From Frondihabitans sucicola (lineage in GTDB: Bacteria; Actinomycetota; Actinomycetes; Actinomycetales; Microbacteriaceae): a stretch of DNA of 64,000 nt. The notes under the pieces were generated by a model, which saw nothing but the letters and a program-made list of their open reading frames with translations, ran no database searches and had not been told where the DNA came from. The DNA is taken from positions 62,001-126,000 of the forward strand of contig NZ_AP027733.1 in NCBI RefSeq assembly GCF_030296615.1, read 5' to 3'. Positions 37,901 to 45,409 of the stretch are shown in pieces (the stretch's first letter is position 1; each line of letters starts with the position of its first letter). The position numbers were made by a program, and so were the translations under genes.

Positions 37901-38949
37901 TCGGTGGCCGCTCGCAGGCCGCCGACGCGATCATCGAGGACTCCGGTGCCCGAATCGTGGAGACCTACGGCGCCAACGCCGCTCGGATCGACGTCACGCA
38001 CCCGGCGGGTGCCGCTGTCGCTCAGCAGATTTGGGCGAACGCGAGCGGCGACGAGGAGATCATGGTGGTCGCCGCGTCCGAACTGGCGGACCACGTCCGC
38101 GCGTACGGAACCCCCGCGGTGGTCGTGTCCCCGTCGTCGGTTCTGCCCGTTGCGGACTTCGACAGGGAAGGCCTGGGCAACCTGGTCGCCGCCCTGCCGT
38201 CGGTCCGCGAGTCGGACAGCATGGACGAGCGCTTCCGCACCGCACTGGCGTTCTCGCAGGTCGCATCCACGGTCCCGTCCGACCACCCGATGTTCGGGGT
38301 CGTCGACAAGGCCCGCGACGCAGTCCTGAACCCGTTTGCGAGCCCCGCGGACGTCAACCACATCTCGGGCATCGTCGGCTCCGGCATCAATGACTACCAG
38401 GCCATGATCGCCGACATTGCGCGTCAGGCTGCGGCAGAAGCGGCCGCTTCGACCGCCGCCTCCATGGCGACCGCCGCGGCATCTGTCGCGGGGTCTGCGG
38501 CGGCAGTCAGCGCCGCCGCCGCCGGAGCCGCCGCGGCGGACACCGCGTCGGCCGCCTGGGCACGCGATGCCGAGCGCACCCGGCCGAGCTGGGCCGACGA
38601 GCAGCCCTCCGAACGCCACCGCGGTGACTTTGAACTCCCGGCACCGCGAACGGTCGCACCCTCACCCGCTCCTGCGCCCGCTCCCAGCCCGTCGGGCACG
38701 GGCGGCCTGTGGGGCGTCGGGGCAAACAAGTCCGGCGCTGACACCGAGAAGATCGTTGACGCCGTCAAGGAGGCCATGCGCGACCAGAAGCAGGAGTCGG
38801 TCGAGGCCGTGGCGGACTCCGCCTCGCGCGCCATCGCCGACGCCGGTCCCGATGTCGACGAGGCGGGCGACTTCCGCCCCGGCAAGCGCCGACGTGCACG
38901 CCGTGCCGAGCGCAATTCGATCTTCAACCCGGATGGAGGGAACGACTGA
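34975..38949 (+). CDS. VirB6/TrbL/TcpH-like channel protein (1324 aa)
   Basis: The start ATG has CGGAGCAACC upstream. After a first membrane segment (MMALSGLFLIVAFVGGAGVGSAQA) comes an extracytoplasmic loop. Hydrophobic segments follow between residues about 185 and 300, and again about 545-660 (GLVALIILAVLGFVSMYLIF, FYFLMMFAPLFLAIGAF, VIKQVVAVIMVIFIAKSL, WLLKPLSVLAFYFALLFFAIPL). The last 600 residues are cytoplasmic, charged and Ala-rich (ERRKDREADEKRKAERGE). This matches the polytopic channel subunit of Gram-positive conjugation systems. Its stop overlaps the next start (TGATG). Confidence 0.8.
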   Translation: MTILALNRRMTPKPIMPTPALVDTARKAFDAKQAERRDVRAKSPVRRLVRRLMMALSGLFLIVAFVGGAGVGSAQAFQMPWDTGANIAAGVLNFCNPEAVPDPSGIQGFDSVWLGLNKQDSSKVANAVKASDPDTGSGKSGLARLQTMFKDSSNKSQLTNILNTGYSDYGMSTLRWTNYGASCMSEGSLLTGVSNLLLTALVVFPSSFAMAVVSFAMNNILYTVFSAMVSPVIGLFAGIFKPWLVVIAVMIGLPFAWIKSRGSLGKLLSATAWVAFILSIFFYVQNNSAGVFNFANNAVTNLTSFASCMMLNSSNGTSATGTDFSSIGTASGGGCNTDIVSQVLHGTQASGATFTEATGVSQAIWYSLPYTVWSMGEVGPDQAAQDRLIESNNGPEGTTISWSAAILNGQYAGPGDARIVQAVNLWNNGNYNPSKAPDAGSKISYWTNSQNANDWKDAASPALAAPSHEVPFLSVVRALCNDTYTGTTGGDYSLGDSDPTHSDANKWGYGSSCDTATAKTSHVWTTVQGNAFEQRISAAVAGGLVALIILAVLGFVSMYLIFQKLSFYFLMMFAPLFLAIGAFPDEKRSAFAKKYGEVLLANVIKQVVAVIMVIFIAKSLSTVLSNASIPWLLKPLSVLAFYFALLFFAIPLTRILKAAAKGDTKVIDKVANAPKTALKVAAVAGAVAATAGIAAPVLAGSGALAGVGGLGGLAKGGLTALKAPGAAQRLLGTATRGLSRRGGVLGASARAMSMGTQLVGGAFASASAEVNNNGIGVKAMDAADLARRKLLTSRGASDEELAAAGLYGRNADGSLTEGGKQQALADWMRYKGSNTYDENKAVTEEKRKFFKDYRQRVGKYHEGDPDHPSNAEQASEEWKAEREEERRKDREADEKRKAERGEDRDKDREAAGGPSFGGGGDRSNRPSSDAPFSDNNTETAERAAARAVGDVSNRPGFASTDNDWTFRTASEVERQFGGRSQAADAIIEDSGARIVETYGANAARIDVTHPAGAAVAQQIWANASGDEEIMVVAASELADHVRAYGTPAVVVSPSSVLPVADFDREGLGNLVAALPSVRESDSMDERFRTALAFSQVASTVPSDHPMFGVVDKARDAVLNPFASPADVNHISGIVGSGINDYQAMIADIARQAAAEAAASTAASMATAAASVAGSAAAVSAAAAGAAAADTASAAWARDAERTRPSWADEQPSERHRGDFELPAPRTVAPSPAPAPAPSPSGTGGLWGVGANKSGADTEKIVDAVKEAMRDQKQESVEAVADSASRAIADAGPDVDEAGDFRPGKRRRARRAERNSIFNPDGGND

Positions 38950-39709
38950 TGGCAAAAGTAGTCCAGCGGGGGCTGTTCTCCACGCACCGCGGCAAGATCG
39001 TCAAGCGCGCGGCTATCGCCGCAGTCGTGGTGATCGTCGGCCTGACCCTCGCGTCCAACGCTTCCAAGGGGTCCTCGGCGTCGAGTTCGGCGTCGAGCCC
39101 CTGGCAGCCGCGGCGGCCACCGCAACGACACCAGACGACTCGACGCCAGTTGTCGCCGCCTACGTCGCCGATCCGTTCGCCGCTCAGGACCGAAGCTTCT
39201 ACGAGATCGGTAGCGGCTCGACCGTGAGCAACACCGACTCGTCGTCGAACTCGACGCCAGACTCCGCCTCGTCTACGCCGGGCGGCCAGCCGACGGCGGT
39301 TCCGACCGTCCCGAACGAGGCGAACGCGATCCGACAGGCCGCCCAGCGGTTCGCCCCCCAGTGGGCCACCTACAGCAGCGGGGAGAGTGCCGCCGACTTC
39401 GCGAAGCACCTTCCCGTCCTCGCGCCCGGCGCGGAGGCTTCCATCACCAAGGCCGCACAGGACTCTTGGTCGAGCCGATTCACCAAGAACAGCGCGTTCA
39501 TCGGCACCCTCTCTGGCGCCGTCCCGATCGTTGACAGCTACGACCCGACCAAGGGGACCGCTCGCGTCTCGGTGTCGGTCGACCAGGAGGCCGTCGGCAG
39601 CGAGGATGCTCAGAAGATTTCGCCCGTGACCTACCACGTCGACCTCGTGCGCTACACGGATAGCACCGGGGTGCCGCAGTGGGGCGTCACTGGCGCAACC
39701 AGTGCTTAG
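38949..39709 (+). CDS. Second VirB8/TcpC-like protein, apparent frameshift (about 253 aa)
   Basis: The product begins MAKVVQRGLFSTHRGKIVKRA with one membrane segment (AIAAVVVIVGLTLASNA, about residues 22-38). One C added in the run at 39098-39101 joins this to PLAAAAATATTPDDSTP and an extracytoplasmic domain (AIRQAAQRFAPQWATYSSGES ... VTYHVDLVRYTDSTGVPQWGVTG) of the TcpC/VirB8 type. It ends just before a new promoter. Confidence 0.7.
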
Positions 39710-39711
39710 CC

Positions 39712-39729
39712 GCAACATGCTATACTGAG
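39712..39729 (+). promoter_or_regulatory. GCAACCTGCTA-type leaderless promoter
   Basis: GCAACATGCTATACTGAG carries TATACT at 39720-39725. The GTG start of the next gene is 8 bases further, so transcription should begin at the start codon. Confidence 0.7.
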
Positions 39730-39732
39730 CCA

Positions 39733-40173
39733 GTGACATTCCTCGATCGACCTGCGCTCAAGCACTTCGCCGCACGTTCGCGACGCGTCTCCGACTTCAT
39801 CGGACGCCGCATCTTCCCTCAGGGTGTTCGCACGGCCGCCATCGCGCTCCTCTGGCTTGGCTTCTCGCCCATCTGGATCGCCGCCGTCTCGGGCACCTCG
39901 AACGAGAGCGGTGCCCTCATGGCATGCGTCGGCCTGGCGCTATTCGCCTCCATCAGCACGCACGTGTGGGGCACGCGCACGCCGCCGTGGCGGACGGTCT
40001 TCTGGACCTTCATGATCAGCATCTTGGTCGGCGCGTTCGCGTACCTCGGAGGGCTGAACCGGTTCGCCCTAGACCTCGCAATCCTCATCGCGGTCATCTT
40101 CGTCGTTCTGCGGCTCAACGAAAACGGCCGTCGCCTCGTGCGCCTGGTTCGGGCTTACCGGATCACGAGGTAG
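39733..40173 (+). CDS. Membrane protein in conjugation operon (146 aa)
   Basis: A GTG start without ribosome site fits a leaderless mRNA. The product has four membrane segments (AAIALLWLGFSPIWIAAVSG, ALMACVGLALFASISTHVW, WTFMISILVGAFAYLGGL and LDLAILIAVIFVVLRL) between basic ends. It sits in the conjugation block and starts its second transcription unit (39733-44175). The family is not recognised. Confidence 0.65.
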   Translation: MTFLDRPALKHFAARSRRVSDFIGRRIFPQGVRTAAIALLWLGFSPIWIAAVSGTSNESGALMACVGLALFASISTHVWGTRTPPWRTVFWTFMISILVGAFAYLGGLNRFALDLAILIAVIFVVLRLNENGRRLVRLVRAYRITR

Positions 40174-40176
40174 CCC

Positions 40177-40707
40177 ATGCTCGTCGAAGAGGTCTCGACC
40201 TTCGCCCGGCGCAACCGGACGCCCATGATCTTCTGGAGCATCGTCATCCTCGCTCCCGCACTTCTCATCGGACTCGGCTTTGCCGTCTGGCTCGCCTTCG
40301 GGGGCAAGCAGTCTCTAGTGGCCGACAGCGCCGCCGATATCCCCGCCAAGGTGACCGATCGCACGTGGAGCTTCTACCAGGCGTTCGAATGCATCCAGGC
40401 GCACTGCGCGGACGAGAAGTCGGCCAAGGCCTTCATCGAGAGCGGCTCGGCGGCCACCGTCAATGTCACCGGCGCCGTGACCGAGTCGACCTACACGATC
40501 GCGGCTCTCGATGACCAGCAGTGGACCGAGCTGGCCAACGCGATCACGGCCGATGGCTCGATTCGCCTGGACGACGTCGTCTCCTCCGTGCAGGACGGCG
40601 GCTCCAACTCTGGCGTCTTCACCGTGGGCTCCATCTCGGAGGCGTTCACGTTCTCGACGGGTAAGACCTCAACCCTCACGGGCATCGAGATCGGAGGCTC
40701 GCGATGA
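40177..40707 (+). CDS. Membrane-anchored conjugation accessory protein (176 aa)
   Basis: One N-terminal membrane segment (MIFWSIVILAPALLIGLGFAVWLAF, residues about 18-42) is followed by an extracytoplasmic domain (SFYQAFECIQAHCADEKSAKAFIESG). The two cysteines there could form a disulfide. The layout, one anchor plus a small outer domain, is like VirB8-type scaffold proteins, but sequence similarity is not clear. Its stop overlaps the next start (ATGA). Confidence 0.6.
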   Translation: MLVEEVSTFARRNRTPMIFWSIVILAPALLIGLGFAVWLAFGGKQSLVADSAADIPAKVTDRTWSFYQAFECIQAHCADEKSAKAFIESGSAATVNVTGAVTESTYTIAALDDQQWTELANAITADGSIRLDDVVSSVQDGGSNSGVFTVGSISEAFTFSTGKTSTLTGIEIGGSR

Positions 40708-42329
40708 AGCGCTCATCCCTGCCGCGCCGCGCTACCAGCCGGATGGTTCGCGCCGGAGCGTCGGTCTACGACTGGCGCGACCAAGAGCTGCTTGCTCATG
40801 TCGACCCGGACGGCAAGCTCACGCGAACGAGTCACGCGATCGACACGGCCAGCACGCTCGCGGCGGCCGCAGTCGTCATCGGCGCCTCCTTTCTCGCCAG
40901 CGGCTGGCTCGCGGCGCTCGGACCCGCCGTCATCCTCGTCGCATCTCTCATTTCCTCGCGCAAGCTGCCGTGGTGGCCGATCGCCATCCTCGCCACCACG
41001 ATCGGAACCGCTCCCGCAGACCTCTCGCCCCTCTGGGGTGGGGGCGCTCTCCTGATTCTCAGCACCGTGACCGGCAAAGAGCCCCTCTCGCGCCTCGCGG
41101 CAGCCGGATGGACCCTGCTCGCGATCGTGGACCCACTGATCGCCGACGTGGTCGCATCGGTCGCGGCCATCATCGGAATCGGTCTCGCCGTCTACCAGGG
41201 CGGCTCGCCCATCGGCCCGTTGAGCGCCCGGCAGCTCGCCACCAAGGTTCCTTCACCGCGACCCCAACTCCCCTGGCTTGTGAGCATCGTCAAGAAGTCG
41301 GCAATCGCCAAGGCGCCTGCCGAAATCCAGCGCAAGGCTGCGGGTGGCTACGGAGAGCGCGCGACCGCGCTTTCGCTCCTCGGCCTTCCCGCCTTCCGCC
41401 GGACCGCGATTCTTCACGACGCCGCACTCCCCGGCGCCGACGTCGCCAACGCTGACCATGTCGTCCTCACTCGTGCGGGCGTCTTCCTGCTCGACTCGAA
41501 GGTGTTCCGAGGCCAGATCGTCGTCGACGACGGCGACGTGTTCCAGGTATCCGGCGGTGAGCGACGGAGCATCCTCCGCGCCATCAAGGCGGTCGCTTGG
41601 CAGGCAGGGCTCCTGGCAGAAGCCATCGGACTTCCGGCCCGCCCCGTGCTCGTCATTCACGAGGCGATCATGCCCACCTGCTTCCAAGTGGCCCTTCCGG
41701 ACGGACGACTCGTCGACGTGGTGTCCGGCGCCGACGTGCTGGCGTTCATCCGTGCCCAACCAGGAACTCTCACCGGCTCAGACCTCTCGTCGGCCGAGAT
41801 TGCTCTCGCGACCCTCGACTCTTATGACGGATCGGCCTCCCGTCTCGTGCGCCCCCTGGGACTTCGAGGCGCCAAGCCAGAACGCGACTGGGCGTCTCGC
41901 GTCCGCGTCGTCGCCGTTGGGGAAGGCGCGGCCGTCGTCTCGCAGCGCGCTATGGAGACCGTCTCAGCGCTTCCGCAGGTCATCACTCACGTTCCGGCCA
42001 AGCCGAAGGCGACGACCGAGCCGTACATCCAGGAGGTCTGGGATCGCATGAAGGCAGCCAGCCCTCTCCGAGCCGACGACATGGACCCGTCGCTGGCGGC
42101 GATTCAGCCCGGCACGCACGTCGTCGTCGTGAGCATGGCCGACGGCGAACTGAATGAACACGCGGCTGTCGCCATAACCTCGGCCTGCGCACCCTCTCAG
42201 CCCAACGGCACACCGACCGTCTGGATCGCCCACGAGGTCGCCTGGAAGCTCCACCTCGCCGATGGCCGCCCCGTCTCGACGGCGGAGGTCTCCGCCGACC
42301 GCGTCTTCATCGCTACCGAGGGGAACTAG
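40704..42329 (+). CDS. Membrane-bound NERD-domain protein (541 aa)
   Basis: Residues about 48-170 hold several membrane segments (TLAAAAVVIGASFLASGWLAAL and others). Residues about 215-330 carry a NERD nuclease-like domain (GGYGERATALSLLGLP ... ADVANADHVVLTRAGVFLLDSK). The D-x-D/x-x-K pattern of the PD-(D/E)xK superfamily is kept (NADHVV, LLDSKVF). The C-terminal 200 residues are not recognised. A membrane-tethered nuclease inside a conjugation operon could process DNA at the channel; that is inference. Confidence 0.7.
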   Translation: MKRSSLPRRATSRMVRAGASVYDWRDQELLAHVDPDGKLTRTSHAIDTASTLAAAAVVIGASFLASGWLAALGPAVILVASLISSRKLPWWPIAILATTIGTAPADLSPLWGGGALLILSTVTGKEPLSRLAAAGWTLLAIVDPLIADVVASVAAIIGIGLAVYQGGSPIGPLSARQLATKVPSPRPQLPWLVSIVKKSAIAKAPAEIQRKAAGGYGERATALSLLGLPAFRRTAILHDAALPGADVANADHVVLTRAGVFLLDSKVFRGQIVVDDGDVFQVSGGERRSILRAIKAVAWQAGLLAEAIGLPARPVLVIHEAIMPTCFQVALPDGRLVDVVSGADVLAFIRAQPGTLTGSDLSSAEIALATLDSYDGSASRLVRPLGLRGAKPERDWASRVRVVAVGEGAAVVSQRAMETVSALPQVITHVPAKPKATTEPYIQEVWDRMKAASPLRADDMDPSLAAIQPGTHVVVVSMADGELNEHAAVAITSACAPSQPNGTPTVWIAHEVAWKLHLADGRPVSTAEVSADRVFIATEGN

Positions 42330-42331
42330 CC

Positions 42332-43507
42332 ATGTCGGACCAGGGCCAAGGACAGCCACCCGTCAAACTCATCGTCGGACTCGGCGCGGGTGCTGTCGCC
42401 GCGATCGTGGCTGGGTCGATCGCCATCTTGCTGATCGTCACCATGGCTGTCGTCGGCGGTGCTGCCGGGGGATTCAGCATCATGGGCGCCCTCGCCACGC
42501 AAAGTGACACCACCGGCGGCACGTCCTCGTGCGCCGCACCCGGGACGGCGGGGAGTGACACCGCTGGAGCCGCGGGCCTCTCCGCAGAGCAGACGGCCAA
42601 CGCCACGACCATCATCGGCGTCGCCAAGGCCGCCTTCACCGGCGAATCCTTCCAGCGTCAAGCAGCCATCATCGGCATCATCGTGGCCGACCAGGAGTCG
42701 AGCCTCATCAACCTGAACCACGGCGACAACGCGATCAACCCCGATGGGTCCGTCGCGAACTCGCTCGGCCTCTTCCAGCAGCAGAACAGTTGGGGCACCG
42801 CGGCACAACGACAAGACCCTGCCTACGCGTCCGGCAAGTTCTTCCAGCGTCTGGCGAGCGTGGCGAACTGGATGACGATGGACCCGGGCCTCGCGGGCCA
42901 GGCCGTACAAATTTCCTTCGATAAGTCGGGCAAGACCTACGCCAATCACCTGCCCGTCGCCAACGAACTCGTCAAGAACCTGTTCGACTCCACGGCGGCG
43001 ATCCCCGTCCCCGCGGCAGTCGGCCCCATCGCGGGAACACCCTCGACCGGGCCGGGTTCGACAGTCACTGTCGGGTGCAGTCAGGGCAGCGGCGATTTGG
43101 TCAACCCGCTGGGCGTGGGCAACTACACGATCGCGGCTGGCTTCGGCCCTCGCGCGGCCCCGTGCGCCGGATGCACCACATTCCATGAGGGCATCGACAT
43201 GGCGGGCCCCTGCGGAACCCCTGTCTACGCCGCCACCGCGGGCGACGTGAAGATCGCCGGTGTCGCGGGTGACTACGGCAACGCCATCTTCATCACCGGA
43301 GACCAGTACACGGTCGTCTACGGCCACCTCAACGCTGGCAACCCGTTCGCGGTATCGGTCAATGACGTGGTCAAAGCCGGGCAACTCATCGGATATCGGG
43401 GCAACACGGGGCACTCGACCGGCTGCCATCTCCACTTCGAAATGCGCGTCGGCTCCACCCCGGTCGACCCGCAGGCCATCTTCCAAGCAGCAGGAGTCGC
43501 GTTCTGA
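42332..43507 (+). CDS. Cell-wall hydrolase with M23 peptidase domain (391 aa)
   Basis: A membrane anchor (AVAAIVAGSIAILLIVTMAVVGG, about residues 16-38) precedes a region like a transglycosylase fold (IIGIIVADQESSL ... SLGLFQQQ). An M23/LytM endopeptidase domain follows, with its zinc and catalytic motifs FHEGIDMA, VVYGHL and CHLHFEMR. Such enzymes (VirB1/TcpG type) open peptidoglycan locally so the conjugation channel can be built. It overlaps the next gene (TGATG). Confidence 0.85.
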   Translation: MSDQGQGQPPVKLIVGLGAGAVAAIVAGSIAILLIVTMAVVGGAAGGFSIMGALATQSDTTGGTSSCAAPGTAGSDTAGAAGLSAEQTANATTIIGVAKAAFTGESFQRQAAIIGIIVADQESSLINLNHGDNAINPDGSVANSLGLFQQQNSWGTAAQRQDPAYASGKFFQRLASVANWMTMDPGLAGQAVQISFDKSGKTYANHLPVANELVKNLFDSTAAIPVPAAVGPIAGTPSTGPGSTVTVGCSQGSGDLVNPLGVGNYTIAAGFGPRAAPCAGCTTFHEGIDMAGPCGTPVYAATAGDVKIAGVAGDYGNAIFITGDQYTVVYGHLNAGNPFAVSVNDVVKAGQLIGYRGNTGHSTGCHLHFEMRVGSTPVDPQAIFQAAGVAF

Positions 43508-44175
43508 TGTCGACCAAACCCTCATTCTTCTCGACCCTGCCCAAATGGGTGCAGTACGGCGCAACGGGTCTCGCGATGGCTGCGGTCGTCGTTGGTCTCG
43601 TGTTCGTCTTCGTGAGCCCCGGCTCCCACAAGACGGCGTCGCCCACGCAGACCGACGGGCCCGCCATCGTGACCTCCCCCAAGCCCGCTCCGACGCAGTC
43701 GCAGGAGGAATACCTCAAGTCGGTCGGCGGCGCCTCTGAGGGTGAAGGCAAGGATGGCGGCGACGCGCTCGTCGACACGTCCAAGGAAAGTACGTTCGCC
43801 GTCAAGGCCGTACAGCAGTGGTTGACCTGGAACTCGACCGAGACGGCGGCCTCCCGCTCCGCCCGCCTGGTGCCGTTCTTCACCACAGACTCGGGACTTT
43901 TGACCAAGAAGCCCGTCACGTCGAACCCGGTAGCCCTCGGCCACAAGGGCGCCGTCACGAAGACCCAGATCGGCTCCAGCGGCTACGCATCGACCGTCTC
44001 CGCAGACACGACCAGCATCACGCTCGACGTCACATTCCGATACATCAGCACTGCCGTCTACGGCGGATACACGTTCCGATACAGCGGGTCGGCCGTCTTC
44101 CGGGTGGATGTGCCCAAGGGCGCTCCCGCGGGGACGAAATTGGACCAAATCCAGGAGCCCAGCATCAGCTTCTGA
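43507..44175 (+). CDS. Membrane-anchored conjugation accessory protein (222 aa)
   Basis: One membrane segment (YGATGLAMAAVVVGLVFVFVSPG, residues about 18-40) is followed by a Pro/Thr linker. An extracytoplasmic domain comes next (FAVKAVQQWLTWNSTETAASRSARLVPFF, then TLDVTFRYISTAVYGGYTF). The WLTW...R..RL..F opening is typical of the NTF2-like repeat of TcpC/VirB8 proteins, so it may be a third scaffold component. It is the last gene of this unit. Confidence 0.6.
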   Translation: MSTKPSFFSTLPKWVQYGATGLAMAAVVVGLVFVFVSPGSHKTASPTQTDGPAIVTSPKPAPTQSQEEYLKSVGGASEGEGKDGGDALVDTSKESTFAVKAVQQWLTWNSTETAASRSARLVPFFTTDSGLLTKKPVTSNPVALGHKGAVTKTQIGSSGYASTVSADTTSITLDVTFRYISTAVYGGYTFRYSGSAVFRVDVPKGAPAGTKLDQIQEPSISF

Positions 44176-44200
44176 GGGCGTCGCCACTCAAATATAGATC

Positions 44201-44216
44201 GCAACCTGCTATTGTA
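44201..44216 (+). promoter_or_regulatory. GCAACCTGCTA-type promoter
   Basis: GCAACCTGCTATTGTA precedes the gene at 44239, with GAAAGGGGACTC as its ribosome site. Confidence 0.65.
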
Positions 44217-44238
44217 AGGGCAAATCGAAAGGGGACTC

Positions 44239-45114
44239 ATGGCCCGCCAATCACGGCCTCCGATGGAGCCCAGCGCAGCAATGCTTCCCGGTCAGGCGGG
44301 CACACGCGCCGACTATGTCGACGACGACACGTTCGCCGCCCGAGCACAGCAGCGTGAAGACCGCCGCATCGCCGACGAGGTCTACGCCGAGGAGCTGCCG
44401 CAGCGCTCCGCCGACGCCGCCCGCACGACTCCTCGCACGATCGAGGATGCTGCGAATCCGCGCATGTCGCGCGAGCTGCCTGGCGCCGACGAGCTGCGTA
44501 AGCGCCCGACCAGTCGCCGCAAAAAGGACCTCGCAAAGAACAAGGGCGAGTGGCTCCGCGCCCTCCCCAAGACCCGCTTCGGAGCGATCCGTGTCGCCAC
44601 CGAGAACCACCAGAAGCTGGAGCAGGTCAACGAGTACCTCGCGGCCGTCGCGGGCGACTCTCAGAGCGATTCTCTGCCCGCGCCGGTGAAGCGGCAGATT
44701 CGCCAGCTCGACCTGGCTATCCAGGACCAGGAGCGGACGAATCAGCGCGAGCACATCGTCTACGCGCCCGCGTTCTCGCCCTTCGAGGCGGGCTCGTCGC
44801 GCGAGGCCTACCTGCGCCGCATCCAGGACACCATCGACAACAACGGCACCATGGACTTCGACCGCTACATCGTCGGCGACCACTCCATGTCGAACCTGGA
44901 GTCCGAGTACAAGGCAGAGATCGCATTCGAGATCAAGACGCGCTCCGGCGCGTATCTCGGATCGTCCGACACGAAGCCGGACGCCCTCCACATGCTCCCC
45001 CGTGGACGCGTGCTCCAGCCGGTCGCGATCCTTCGCGACGTGCCCTACGTCCGCGAGGATGGAAGCACCGGCTACTGGAACCGCGTCGTCCAGTTCGAAG
45101 ACGTCACCAACTAA
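44239..45114 (+). CDS. Hypothetical protein, possible ADP-ribosyltransferase fold (291 aa)
   Basis: The N-terminal 110 residues are charged and probably flexible. The C-terminal part (HIVYAPAFSPFEAGSSREAYL ... AEIAFEIKTRSGAYLG ... ALHMLPRGRVLQPVAIL ... NRVVQFEDV) follows the strand order of mono-ADP-ribosyltransferases, whose last motif is E-x-E..LP.G..F.V. The glutamates of that motif are not clearly present (PDALHMLPRG), so activity is uncertain. It is transcribed from its own promoter just after the conjugation genes. Confidence 0.4.
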   Translation: MARQSRPPMEPSAAMLPGQAGTRADYVDDDTFAARAQQREDRRIADEVYAEELPQRSADAARTTPRTIEDAANPRMSRELPGADELRKRPTSRRKKDLAKNKGEWLRALPKTRFGAIRVATENHQKLEQVNEYLAAVAGDSQSDSLPAPVKRQIRQLDLAIQDQERTNQREHIVYAPAFSPFEAGSSREAYLRRIQDTIDNNGTMDFDRYIVGDHSMSNLESEYKAEIAFEIKTRSGAYLGSSDTKPDALHMLPRGRVLQPVAILRDVPYVREDGSTGYWNRVVQFEDVTN

Positions 45115-45128
45115 CCGAAGGAGCCCTC

Positions 45129-45320
45129 ATGGCACCCGTCAGCGCAACCCTCAACGCACAGCAGTTCGCCGATCGCTTCCCCAACGCCGACAAGGACTGG
45201 GCGGACATCAACGAGCAGATCGACGCCTCCGACGACGACGCCTCGCGCGAGTACACGGTCGACCCGGCCATCCTCGGCGTCGGCGCCCGCCCGTCGCGAG
45301 TCGACGGCGAGACGCTCTAG
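45129..45320 (+). CDS. Small acidic protein (63 aa)
   Basis: ATG follows CCGAAGGAGCCCTC, a good ribosome site, 14 bases after the previous gene. The product begins MAPVSATLNAQQFADRFPNAD and is acidic (DASDDDASREYTVD). Close spacing to the previous gene suggests the two work together, for example as a partner or immunity protein; this is inference. A strong terminator follows. Confidence 0.65.
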   Translation: MAPVSATLNAQQFADRFPNADKDWADINEQIDASDDDASREYTVDPAILGVGARPSRVDGETL

Positions 45321-45335
45321 CGCCACAGCGTCACC

Positions 45336-45368
45336 AGAAGGCCCCCGCGAGACTCGCGGGGGCCTTCT
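45336..45368 (+). terminator. Strong terminator hairpin
   Basis: AGAAGGCCCCCGCGAG (45336-45351) and CTCGCGGGGGCCTTCT (45353-45368) are perfect inverse complements, followed by a T-rich stretch. Confidence 0.85.
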
Positions 45369-45375
45369 CTTGTGT

Positions 45376-45393
45376 GCAACCTGCTACACTAAG
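45376..45393 (+). promoter_or_regulatory. GCAACCTGCTA-type promoter of the sliding-clamp gene
   Basis: GCAACCTGCTACACTAAG is the best match to the family; TACACT serves as the -10. It lies directly after the terminator and about 17 bases before the clamp gene's start. Confidence 0.75.
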
Positions 45394-45409
45394 ACAGGAG
45401 AGGAATTGC

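Noticed and set aside
31921-38949. A continuous frame of over 2300 codons running from the TcpE-like gene through VirB4 into the VirB6-like gene
   Set aside because: It crosses between real genes only because the VirB4 gene is out of frame in parts; the true genes have clear starts at 32288 and 34975.
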